Shown piece by piece: positions 10,405 to 17,970 of a DNA stretch of 64,000 bases (positions are counted from its first letter, which is position 1; the number at the start of each line of letters is the position of its first letter). The position numbers and the translations under genes were made by a program. Under the pieces are notes generated by a model. It saw nothing but the letters and a program-made list of their open reading frames with translations. It ran no database searches and was not told the origin of the DNA. This DNA is from Candidatus Methanimicrococcus odontotermitis (GTDB taxonomy: Archaea; Halobacteriota; Methanosarcinia; Methanosarcinales; Methanosarcinaceae). The stretch lies in the NCBI GenBank assembly GCA_031286065.1, contig JAITUZ010000059.1:54837-118836 (forward strand), read 5' to 3'.

Positions 10405-10427
10405 GTTCGGCGGCGAATAAGGTCAAC

Positions 10428-10484
10428 AGCCGCAATCCTTCTTCATTCGATCGCTTATGAGTTTTTGGGTTGCGGCTTTTTTTT
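10428..10484 (+). terminator. Terminator after the ADH-synthase gene
   Basis: AGCCGCAA pairs with TTGCGGCT across a loop of about 34 bases and is followed directly by a run of T. Confidence 0.65.
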
Positions 10485-10618
10485 GATTTTTTTAAAAAAT
10501 GAAATGATTATGATTTCGAATTTGTTTGTTCAACTCCTTCCTTTCCTCAATTTTTCCGGATACGATTTCATCATAAGCATAAAAGCGATCAAACAGCTTA
10601 CGGCGGCGGTTCCAAAGA

Positions 10619-10924
10619 CTAAATAAATCGGTTAGCGGAGTATGGATCATTGCCGGTCGGCAAGTCCGAACGTTTCAAGTAAATTAAAAAGATGACCCAT
10701 AAAACAGCAATTAAAACACTGAATATAGTTGCGCGAATCACATGTTTTTCATTGGAAGAGGTCGATTGGGATATTTTTTCATAAAAGAAAGAAGAAATGA
10801 AAATAAAAGACCACAAACACAACTGCGGTAAAAAATAAAAAGCGGAGATATCACTCAAACAGAGGTAAATGAAAAAACATAAAATGAGGAATAAAACGGC
10901 TGTTATGATTTTATACAGATTCAT
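10619..10924 (-). CDS. Small three-helix membrane protein ending in TAG
   Basis: 101 residues with three predicted membrane helices (about residues 5-23, 30-47 and 64-83) and a polar tail. Its function is not recognised. It is the only gene I annotate in the window whose apparent stop is TAG (10619-10621). Read-through would add about seven residues to a TAA at 10598-10600, so its end is uncertain in an organism that appears to decode UAG. A cassette upstream element (copy 4) lies just upstream at 11009-11150, hinting at shared regulation with the metalloproteases. Confidence 0.5.
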   Translation of the reverse strand: MNLYKIITAVLFLILCFFIYLCLSDISAFYFLPQLCLWSFIFISSFFYEKISQSTSSNEKHVIRATIFSVLIAVLWVIFLIYLKRSDLPTGNDPYSANRFI

Positions 10925-11008
10925 GGTTTTACTCGCTCAATTTTATGTATGAATCAAGAACAATCAGTGTAAAAATTATTCTAATTTTAGATTCCTATGA
11001 TTAATTTT

Positions 11009-11150
11009 AATATTTAAAAATCAAAGACAAAGCGAATTCAGTAAAACAATCGGGAATTCATTCACATTTAAGTATTTGATTTAACAACCAAAAATTGTCA
11101 AATCAAACGGTGAGTCATATTTTCTTTACAAATATTTCACACAGTTAATC
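11009..11150. repeat. Cassette upstream element, copy 4 (no metalloprotease attached)
   Basis: Diverged copy with AAAAATCAAAGACAAAGCGAATTC and the ATTTGATTTaaCAA / TTGTCAAATCAAA dyad, followed by GGTGAGTC. Here it precedes the small membrane gene at 10619-10924 rather than a protease. It could be an orphan left after loss of a cassette. Confidence 0.7.
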
Positions 11151-11167
11151 CCACGCTATATCTCATA

Positions 11168-11353
11168 TTATTTTTCTGCTCTCGTATGATAGTTGGCAAA
11201 AAGGGGCGGTTGAAAATTCAATCGGATTGGTAAAGTTCCGACATCCGAAAAGTACAATTTTCTCTCATGTGAATAATTAAAAATTGAAAGAGTTGCAATA
11301 GAAATTAAATAACAGATAAGAAAATACTTGAAGTTCATTTTGATTGAAGTCAT
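11168..11353 (-). CDS. Doubtful small membrane ORF
   Basis: Open frame with one hydrophobic stretch (YFLICYLISIATLSIF) and a polar tail. The frame extends upstream to 11443, and no start has a good ribosome-binding site. It lies between copy 4 of the upstream element and the family A copy 3 gene. It may be a gene remnant. Confidence 0.3.
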   Translation of the reverse strand: MTSIKMNFKYFLICYLISIATLSIFNYSHERKLYFSDVGTLPIRLNFQPPLFANYHTRAEK

Positions 11354-11463
11354 GAAATTCTTCACGTCTTGATTGAAGATAAGCAAATAAATTTTAATTA
11401 AAAAAGAAAAGAAACAGAAGAGAAAACTCTTCTGCCGAATCAAGCCCGAACAGTTTTCTTTTT

Positions 11464-12141
11464 TTAATTTTTGAAGGCTGTGTCATATATCGAAACCGTT
11501 CTGTCGCGCTCGCGAACGATTTGATTTTCATAAGCGTCGACCATTTTCAAATACTCGGGTGATTCGCGGATTGAAAATGCCGAATCCGCCTCTAAAGAAT
11601 CAACCGAGCCGATTTCAATGTTTGACTTCGGTCCCGAGATTTGAAGCGTTCCGTCAGGCTGTGTGTAAGCCAGAAAAATGTAAACTTTTCCGACTTCCGG
11701 AAGGGAATCGTTTTCATGAAGCGTTATCGTTTTTCCGTCTTTACTGAGACCGCCGGCCTTTTCAACCGGAATCGATTCGCCGGCGACGAGTTCACCCTTG
11801 ATATTGTCAAGAACGGTAATCATATAATTCGTATGCGGACTCGTAACTTCAATCGTTTCTTTCCCGAATGCGTCTTCAATCATGACCGGATCTTTATATG
11901 TATTGCCGGTCATTTTATCGACTTTGGCGGCAAAGACGTAATCCACATCACCGACCAACGCGGCGGGATTATAAACATCAATAATATAAGACGCATGTAA
12001 TCGATTGATTCTCGGTTCGCCGTCTTCAGCCGAATCGTTGTGAGCTGTTTCATAAAGGACAGCGGCTGCTGCCATCCCGAGCATAAGGGCAATGAATACA
12101 AATGAGAAGAGGGTCTTTCTTTTTGTAAATCTCGTTTTCAT
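11464..12141 (-). CDS. Secreted partner protein, family A copy 3
   Basis: 225 residues with an N-terminal export helix (about residues 10-28). The family order is SYIIDVYNPAALVGDVDYVF, VLDNIKGEL, IPVEKAGGLS, LPEVGKVYIFLAYTQPDGTLQISG, then a C-terminal SIYDTAFKN in place of SIYDVSKQ. It is close to copy 2. Its protease partner upstream is reduced to a fragment (12151-12258), so this is an orphan partner. The frame is intact nonetheless, suggesting it is kept by selection or that the loss was recent. A GTGATAAA site precedes the ATG. It ends in TAA. Confidence 0.72.
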   Translation of the reverse strand: MKTRFTKRKTLFSFVFIALMLGMAAAAVLYETAHNDSAEDGEPRINRLHASYIIDVYNPAALVGDVDYVFAAKVDKMTGNTYKDPVMIEDAFGKETIEVTSPHTNYMITVLDNIKGELVAGESIPVEKAGGLSKDGKTITLHENDSLPEVGKVYIFLAYTQPDGTLQISGPKSNIEIGSVDSLEADSAFSIRESPEYLKMVDAYENQIVRERDRTVSIYDTAFKN

Positions 12142-12150
12142 TTTATCACC

Positions 12151-12258
12151 TTAATACCTTGCATATGAAGCATCGTAAGAAGCTTTGTCGTTTGCCGTTA
12201 AACTGACGGCGTTGGATGAAAATGCATACATGACATCGCCGTTTTGATTATGATCAAG
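12151..12258 (-). pseudogene. 3' fragment of an M10 metalloprotease gene
   Basis: Reads LDHNQNGDVMYAF and onward to an ASYARY end and a TAA stop. These are the third zinc histidine, the Met-turn and the C-terminus of the metalloprotease closest to copy 2. Everything upstream, including HELGH, is missing. The break coincides with the start of a direct repeat at 12266, which is also found at 13916. Confidence 0.8.
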
Positions 12259-12265
12259 TAAGAAG

Positions 12266-12367
12266 CGGATTTAATTTTTCAAATTTGAGGCAATGTTTCA
12301 AGAAAATAAAAAATGAACTGAAGTCAATCTAAAATCCATTGAAATCAGTCCGTCTGAATTCATATTT
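12266..12367. repeat. Shared 3' element, copy X
   Basis: CGGATTTAATTTTTCAAATT and the following bases down to the stop codon of the family B gene. The same sequence, with about 25 bases missing, is at 13916-13994, where it forms the 3' end of the GNAT gene. It marks the break point of the protease fragment. Confidence 0.75.
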
Positions 12368-13139
12368 CTTCTTTTGCAATGCATCGAATCCGGTCAAAAT
12401 CTTTAACTGTTGACGCGAGATTCTTGTAATAACCGATTTCATCAAATGATTCGATGCTTTTTTCATCAAAATCTTCCAAAAGAATGCGATCTTCCGGAGT
12501 GAAGATCGTGCATCTGCCATCAAAGTCCGTGGCAGTTATGAAAAGATACATTTCGCCGACTTCAATCAAAAAGTCACCGGATTCTATGAATCCATAATAG
12601 CCTTGGTCATACTTTTCATAATCTTCCAAACGCGCATCGCTTTCACGAATAAATTCTTTGACAATATAATCCGCCGTATAATATCCACCGATTTGCTTTA
12701 ACTCGATTTCGCTTCTTAGAGCCGGTCCTTTTATCAATTCGATGATTTCAACATCGAAGAGATTGTAAGGATTTCGGATTTCATTCGGTTGAGCCTGATA
12801 ATTTCCTTTGTGTTCGACAACTCTGCCAATGAAAACATGGTCGGAATTCGCGATGTTAAATTCATCCGATTGTTTGCCGTATTTTTCCATATCCGACTCA
12901 TAAGCTGCAATCATTTCAAATGTTCCTTCCCTTATCCGAAGATAATCTTCTTTTGTCACATCTTGGTGATAGATTTCCAGCATTGCCTTTTTAAATTCCT
13001 GGAAATCATATTCCGCCTGTTCCGCTTCGGACATTTCTGAATAAGGGATGGAATGTCCGATAACTGCCAAAGACAAAGCTAAAAAGGAGAGGATTGCAAG
13101 CGATAAAACTAAAATCAATTTGCAGTTTTTTGAAATCAT
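12360..13139 (-). CDS. Secreted partner protein, family B copy 2
   Basis: 259 residues, the same length as the copy at 7822 and clearly its paralogue. It has an export helix (about residues 7-27), then MSEAEQAEYDFQEFKKAM, DHVFIGRVVEHKGNYQAQPN, FDVEIIELIKGPAL, ELKQIGGYYTADYI, IEVGEMYLFI and a C-terminal DRIRCIAKEEI. It lies 5 bases after the metalloprotease at 13145. Identity is spread across the whole protein, so the cassette was duplicated as a unit. The function is unrecognised. It ends in TGA. Confidence 0.75.
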   Translation of the reverse strand: MISKNCKLILVLSLAILSFLALSLAVIGHSIPYSEMSEAEQAEYDFQEFKKAMLEIYHQDVTKEDYLRIREGTFEMIAAYESDMEKYGKQSDEFNIANSDHVFIGRVVEHKGNYQAQPNEIRNPYNLFDVEIIELIKGPALRSEIELKQIGGYYTADYIVKEFIRESDARLEDYEKYDQGYYGFIESGDFLIEVGEMYLFITATDFDGRCTIFTPEDRILLEDFDEKSIESFDEIGYYKNLASTVKDFDRIRCIAKEEI

Positions 13140-13144
13140 TTATC

Positions 13145-13645
13145 TTACCCCCACAAACAGTTATACACTTCTTTGTCTTTCATTCCCAAATACGTTTGGC
13201 TTGATTTCCCTTGTTTCATAATGTTTCCGGAAATAGTGATCTCATTGATTCCCAAAGCATGTCCAAGTTCATGTGTCAATGTTTTTTGTTTCTCTGCAGA
13301 AGTTAGACTGTACATAGTACCAGTATTAATCTGGATGTACGGAGTATTGTTATTTGTATTTGGATTGTTTCCACTCACAGTCTTATTAGCATATCCCGCA
13401 AAAGCAGGAAAGGTCGGAGTATAAACATCAACGATATAGAGATCTTCAATTGTAAAAAGCGTATCTTTGCTAATGTTTATTTTTTTCATAGCGTTCCATG
13501 TTGCAATTGAAGCATTCCATTCATTGGAATAGGCGGTTGAGCCATCCCATTGAATGCCTTTTCCCCAATCTACCGCCTCATCTCCGGCAGGCATATGGTA
13601 ACTGCAAGCGGAGGCGAACGGACTGATCAAAAATATGCAAAGCAC
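13145..13645 (-). CDS. Secreted M10-type metalloprotease, copy 4 (ancestral ATG lost)
   Basis: 166 residues if it starts at the GTG at 13643-13645. In copy 3 the ATG follows AGGAGATAACAAA; here the matching place (13670-13672) reads ATA after AGGAGATGGCAAA, so the ancestral start has mutated. Initiation must use ATA, the GTG ten codons in, or fail. The GTG start shortens the signal peptide. The domain carries HELGHALGINE (His125, Glu126, His129, Glu135 as third ligand) and NIMKQG. It has about 13 extra residues before the zinc helix compared with copy 3 (around PNTNNNTPYIQINTG). It ends in TAA. Confidence 0.75.
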   Translation of the reverse strand: MLCIFLISPFASACSYHMPAGDEAVDWGKGIQWDGSTAYSNEWNASIATWNAMKKINISKDTLFTIEDLYIVDVYTPTFPAFAGYANKTVSGNNPNTNNNTPYIQINTGTMYSLTSAEKQKTLTHELGHALGINEITISGNIMKQGKSSQTYLGMKDKEVYNCLWG

Positions 13646-13672
13646 ACTTAATATGATTCGTTTAGTTTTTAT

Positions 13673-13915
13673 TTTGCCATCTCCTATTTTAATTCGAATG
13701 TTTTAAAAAATGTTAAACAATTGTCTGACCATTGATATGATTCGGGTGATCAGTTTTCCAAAATAGGATCACAAAAAAAGATATGGGTGGTGCATATAAA
13801 TAAATTTTTAATTTTTTATAAACTGATAAATTTAAAAAAATAAAATTAAAATCTAAGGTTCGTTCGCCGAAAAACAACAAAGAAAAAAACGAGGGCAGTC
13901 AAGAGGTCAAAAAAA
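13673..13915. other. Non-coding spacer upstream of metalloprotease copy 4
   Basis: AT-rich. Unlike the other intact proteases, I do not find the double-dyad upstream element here, so this copy may be differently expressed or silent. Confidence 0.45.
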
Positions 13916-13994
13916 CGGATTCAATTTTTCAAATTTGGGCAGTGTTTCAAAAAAATAAAAATGAACTGAAATCAGTCTGTTTGAGCTCATATTT
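13916..13994. repeat. Shared 3' element, copy Y
   Basis: CGGATTCAATTTTTCAAATT and following bases, matching 12266-12367 with an internal gap, and ending over the stop codon of the GNAT gene. Confidence 0.72.
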
Positions 13995-14436
13995 TTTTGA
14001 TCAATGACGCCGAATTGCAGTCCGGATATTTGGAGCAATTGACGCAGTCCGCCCAAATTTTCCACGGAAGTTCTTCCCGATTGATTTCTGTAAAACCTTT
14101 CTTTTTAAAGAAATCGGGACTGCTGGTCAGTACAAATAATTGATTCAATCCGATGGCTTTCGCGTCTTCGACGCAGGTTTCCAATAGTCTGGTCCCGTTT
14201 CCCTGCCGCGTGTAGGGTTTGGAAACCGCGAAAGAAACAACTTCTCCCAAATCTTCCCAATCCGGATGAACGCCGCAGCAGCCGACAACTTTTCCTTCTT
14301 TTTCCATCACGGCAAAATCGCGGATATTCGTAAAAAGGCTGTCTAAAGACCGAGGAAGCATACACCCCTCCGTCGCGTAGGAATTGATCAATTCCTTCAT
14401 TTCAAAAACATCACTCATCTTCGCTTTTCGAATCAT
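13987..14436 (-). CDS. GNAT-family N-acetyltransferase (amino-acid acetyltransferase-like)
   Basis: 149 residues from the ATG at 14436, where the conserved family start MIRKAKMSDV lies; the frame is open upstream to 14526. The acetyl-CoA loop is SKPYTRQGNGTRLLETC. The C-terminal half has PDFFKKKGFTEINREELPWKIW and a Cys pair CVNCSKYPDC. Sequences of this layout are often annotated as N-acetylglutamate-synthase-like acetyltransferases of arginine synthesis, which would acetylate an amino acid on its alpha nitrogen. The real substrate is uncertain. It lies downstream of tRNA-Arg in the same direction. It ends in TGA. Confidence 0.75.
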   Translation of the reverse strand: MIRKAKMSDVFEMKELINSYATEGCMLPRSLDSLFTNIRDFAVMEKEGKVVGCCGVHPDWEDLGEVVSFAVSKPYTRQGNGTRLLETCVEDAKAIGLNQLFVLTSSPDFFKKKGFTEINREELPWKIWADCVNCSKYPDCNSASLIKKI

Positions 14437-14547
14437 AGTGCCATCCTGATTAAATCCATTTGATTTCAAATCATTTGTGAGGATAAAAAGCAATCGGTAA
14501 AATTCGTTATTTTTTGGAAATTTCATTGTTTTATTATGAAAATGAAG

Positions 14548-14620
14548 CGAGCGCGGGAGGATTCGAACCCCCGGCCTGCAGCTTAGGAGGCTGCTGCCAT
14601 ATCCGCTAGGCCACGCGCCC
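14548..14620 (-). tRNA. tRNA-Arg (anticodon CCT)
   Basis: 73 nt, no CCA encoded. The acceptor stem GGGCGCG pairs with CGCGCTC (one G-U), the D arm starts GGCCTAG, the anticodon stem GCAGC/GCTGC encloses CTCCTAA, and the T arm is GGGGG-TTCGAAT-CCTCC. It reads AGG codons. No intron is seen. Confidence 0.93.
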
Positions 14621-14893
14621 CGTACGATTCAGACTCGTACTGTCTTATCTTTTCATATTAATTAATATTATGTTTCTCTGTTTCTGTTACGGCCTCCCGT
14701 CCGTCCCTTACTTTTTTAATGCTGTCTTCTGTTCATTTTTTTGCATTAATAATTCTTATATATATTCGGCTCATTCATCTTGTCAGCGATATCCGAATAT
14801 TTCGCGGTGTGTATTTTATTTGTTTTATATCCGTTCTATTATTCTTTCATATGTTCGATTAAATTATTTTTCAGCAAAAATCAGAGGATAAAG

Positions 14894-16648
14894 ATGCAAT
14901 CCAAAATCATCAAAACACTTATTTTCTCCGCTTTGATTTTGTTCCTTTTCACCGGTATCGCCGCCGCCCAGGAATGGGTCGTTACGGCACCGGGTGATAT
15001 TGATAAAGTCAATCTCAGCACTGTCAATCCTGACAATATGACTTTGCGCGAAGCTATCGGAAAAGCCGCCTCCGGCGATACAATCCTTTTCGCCGATAAT
15101 ATTTCCGCCGTCTCAACTGTGTACGGTACTTTAAATATTTCTAAAGACCTGACAATCGGCGGCGATTCTAAAGTGACGGTCGCGCGCGATTCCGGTTCGG
15201 TGACGCCGTCATTTTCAATTTTTGCCGTCTCGGGCGGAACTGTCGTTTTTAAGCATTTGTCCATCGAAAACGGCAATCTTGTAAATGGTACGGGCGGCGC
15301 GGTCACGGTTGACAGCGCCTCTGTCGTTTTTGATTCTTGTACGATTCAAAGAAACCGGGGGGATTTCGGCGGCGCGGTTTACGTGGCAAACGGCAGTAAT
15401 GTCAAGTTTATCACATCTTCGATTTACAGAAACAACGCTGTAACGGACGGCAGTGCGATTTATGTGAAAAACGGCACAGTCGAACTCCAAAATTCGATTA
15501 TCAGCGGACATTCCGACAAATACAATGTCATTCGATTGGACCAAGGCAAAATCATCGCTTCACAATCGCGTGTCATTGACAATACTGTGACTTCCAAAGG
15601 CAGTCCGCTGAACGCTTCAGCCGGAACGGTCGTTGAATTCAGAAACAGCACTTTTTCAAACAATACGGCAACGGAAAGCGCCGGTATCATGACTTCCGGA
15701 ACGCTGCTTGTTGAAAACTGCGTTTTTAACGGCGGCATCACTTCCGGAAACGGCGGCGGCATTTCTCTCGGCAGCGGTTCGAACGGAACCGTCAAATCTT
15801 CCGTTTTCTCCAATTCAACAGTCACAGGAGACGGCGGCGGCATCAGTATTTCTGCCGGCTCGACAGTGTCTGTTGACACATGCACTTTCTTCAATAATTC
15901 TGCGAATTACGGCGGCGCTGTCTTCAGCCGCGGCACAGTTAATGCAAATGCGGTGACGGCTGTTAACAATACGGCGAAATTCTACGGCGGCGCGCTTGCT
16001 TTTTGGAATGACGGGGATACAACATTAACAAAATCAGCGATTGCGGGAAATACAGCCAAATCCAACAACACGGCTAAAGATATCGGCGGCGGCGGTTTAA
16101 ATATTTCCAACAGCCGCGCGGTTTTATCCGATAATGTGATTGTCGGAAATACTGATCCGCGATCGATTGATTTCGGGGAGTTCAACGCGAGCGTTCAAAG
16201 CGGCGGCCGTAATCTTGTCGGCACTTATAACGGCAGCGGGCGTTTCCCGATTGATTCTGCCGATGCCGCAGGCCTTCAGCCGGCTGATCTTTTCGTCATT
16301 GAAAACGGGCTGCCCTCTTTGACAAAAGCAACCGGACAGACCGCGGGCTTTGACAACATTCCGGTTTATACAATCGCTTTGAACAGCAGTTCCTCAAATC
16401 CCGCGGCCGGCATTCTCGGTGACGGCCGGACGCAGCCGCCGGCGCCGGAGCCCCAAGAACCGCAGGACCCGTCATCGGGAAGCGAAGTCAATCAGACGCC
16501 CGGCGCGGAACCGCCGGCAGAATCCGGCAGCAGTCTGCTCATGTATTTGATACTCGGCATCATCGCTGTCATTCTTCTGGTCGTTATCGCGGTCGGAATC
16601 GTTTTTTTCTTGATTTACAGAGAAAAACGGAAGTATAAATTCGGCTGA
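14894..16648 (+). CDS. Surface-anchored right-handed beta-helix protein
   Basis: 584 residues from the ATG at 14894; the frame is open further upstream but the signal peptide (about residues 1-25, ending AAAQE) begins here. The body is a succession of parallel beta-helix turns with repeated NNTA, GGAV and GGGISI elements (about residues 60-480), as in pectate-lyase-like and adhesin-like methanogen surface proteins. A Pro/Glu-rich linker (PAPEPQEPQDP) leads to one C-terminal membrane helix and a basic KRKYKFG tail, so it is displayed outside the cell. It may be an adhesin or a glycan-binding protein; no catalytic residues can be assigned. A terminator follows at 16669-16690. Confidence 0.85.
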   Translation: MQSKIIKTLIFSALILFLFTGIAAAQEWVVTAPGDIDKVNLSTVNPDNMTLREAIGKAASGDTILFADNISAVSTVYGTLNISKDLTIGGDSKVTVARDSGSVTPSFSIFAVSGGTVVFKHLSIENGNLVNGTGGAVTVDSASVVFDSCTIQRNRGDFGGAVYVANGSNVKFITSSIYRNNAVTDGSAIYVKNGTVELQNSIISGHSDKYNVIRLDQGKIIASQSRVIDNTVTSKGSPLNASAGTVVEFRNSTFSNNTATESAGIMTSGTLLVENCVFNGGITSGNGGGISLGSGSNGTVKSSVFSNSTVTGDGGGISISAGSTVSVDTCTFFNNSANYGGAVFSRGTVNANAVTAVNNTAKFYGGALAFWNDGDTTLTKSAIAGNTAKSNNTAKDIGGGGLNISNSRAVLSDNVIVGNTDPRSIDFGEFNASVQSGGRNLVGTYNGSGRFPIDSADAAGLQPADLFVIENGLPSLTKATGQTAGFDNIPVYTIALNSSSSNPAAGILGDGRTQPPAPEPQEPQDPSSGSEVNQTPGAEPPAESGSSLLMYLILGIIAVILLVVIAVGIVFFLIYREKRKYKFG

Positions 16649-16668
16649 GCCTGATAAATTTGTTTTGA

Positions 16669-16690
16669 GGGCTTTTTCAGCCCTTTTTTT
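16669..16690 (+). terminator. Intrinsic-type terminator
   Basis: GGGCT pairs with AGCCC around TTTTC and is followed by seven T. Confidence 0.75.
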
Positions 16691-16822
16691 ATTTTTTTAT
16701 CCTTTAATTTTTTATCTTTTTCTTTATTTTTTGCTTCACCCTCCTTTCAAACTCTGAAGAGTCGAATTTTTAAATCATTTGTTTTATTCATACTTCCACC
16801 CTTCTAAATCGGAGATTTTTAA

Positions 16823-17674
16823 ATGACAGAATTAAACGTTGTGAATAAAACGCCTCAAAAACCAAACAATTCGTCTCAAGCGATGCCTGAACTCGATATG
16901 AGCCGCATCAAAAACGTTTTTGTCGTCATGAGCGGCAAAGGCGGCGTCGGCAAAAGCACCGTTGCCTGCGCGCTCGCGGCGGGTCTTGCGATTCGCGGCA
17001 ATCACGTCGGATTAATGGACTGCGACATGCACGGCCCCAGCGTTCCTGCAATTTTCGGGCTGAATCCGGAAGACTTGCAAGTCATTGACGAAAAAATGAT
17101 TCCGGTCAAACCGAATCCGAATTTGAATCTCGGCGTCATTTCCATCGGTTTGCTTTTGCCCGATGACGACACGCCGGTCATCTGGCGCGGTCCCGCAAAA
17201 GCCGGTGCCATCCGGCAGTTTTTTACCGATGTCGAGTGGGGTCATTTGGATTATTTAATCATCGATCTGCCGCCCGGAACGGGAGACGAGCCGCTCGGAA
17301 TCATGCAGCTCCTGCCGAAAAACAACGGCGCCGTCATTGTCACCATTCCTCAGGACATCGCGCTGACAAGCGTCCGCAAATCTCTGACATTCCTTCAAAA
17401 GCTGGATGTTCCGCTGGTCGGAATCGTCAGCAATATGGACGGCCTGATTTGCCCGCACTGTGATGAAGCCATCGATCTTTACAGTTCCGGCGGACTTGAA
17501 AAAGCGGCGGCGGATTTCGGCGCGGAGATTCTCGCCCGTTTGCCCATGGACCCGTCTTTCTCAAAAGCGCAGGAAGAAGGAAAAATCGTTGAGTGGATGA
17601 TTCAAGCATCCGCCTGGACTCAAAATTTCAGGAACGTTTTAGACATTGTTGAAGCCGGCGGACGTAAAAAATAA
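16823..17674 (+). CDS. Mrp/NBP35-family ATPase, iron-sulfur carrier
   Basis: 283 residues. A deviant Walker A GKGGVGKST (about residues 38-46) identifies the SIMIBI P-loop class. DCDMHGPSVP, the ATP-sensing DLPPGTGDEP and the CPHC pair (about residue 214) match the ApbC/NBP35 family, which binds a bridging [4Fe-4S] cluster between two monomers and hands it to apoproteins. Methanogens rely on such carriers for many Fe-S enzymes. The N-terminal 25 residues are polar and lack the cysteine cluster of eukaryotic NBP35. The suf genes lie 3 kb downstream. It ends in TAA. Confidence 0.92.
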   Translation: MTELNVVNKTPQKPNNSSQAMPELDMSRIKNVFVVMSGKGGVGKSTVACALAAGLAIRGNHVGLMDCDMHGPSVPAIFGLNPEDLQVIDEKMIPVKPNPNLNLGVISIGLLLPDDDTPVIWRGPAKAGAIRQFFTDVEWGHLDYLIIDLPPGTGDEPLGIMQLLPKNNGAVIVTIPQDIALTSVRKSLTFLQKLDVPLVGIVSNMDGLICPHCDEAIDLYSSGGLEKAAADFGAEILARLPMDPSFSKAQEEGKIVEWMIQASAWTQNFRNVLDIVEAGGRKK

Positions 17675-17849
17675 TTTTTAGGATTAAGTTGGAACTCATT
17701 TCAGACTTTATTCTTTTTTGTTTTTTTTTGATTTTTTTGAATTATTTTCAGAAAACCAATCATTCCTGGAACCCGATTTTATTCTTTCAGTCATTTTTAT
17801 ATGACCCTTCTCTTACAATTACTTTTTTTTAAATTGAACTCTTAATAAA

Positions 17850-17858
17850 ATATATATA
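17850..17858 (+). promoter_or_regulatory. TATA box for the biotin-uptake operon
   Basis: ATATATATA-type box about 25 bases before the expected transcription start near 17880, just left of the operator at 17870-17901. Confidence 0.55.
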
Positions 17859-17869
17859 GCAGAAATCTA

Positions 17870-17901
17870 TTGTTTACCTATTAATTCAACTGGGTTTACA
17901 A
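17870..17901 (+). promoter_or_regulatory. BirA-like biotin operator upstream of bioY
   Basis: TTGTTTACC, 14 bases, then GGTTTACAA. The right arm is exactly that of the classic bio operator and the left arm matches at 7 of 9 positions. It lies between the TATA box and bioY, over the likely transcription start. A biotin-responsive BirA repressor would block the promoter from here. Confidence 0.7.
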
Positions 17902-17970
17902 TCCGTTCGGTCATTAATCCGATTTTATTTCTGTATTTGTTTTATACCTGTTTTGAGATTTGTGATACTT

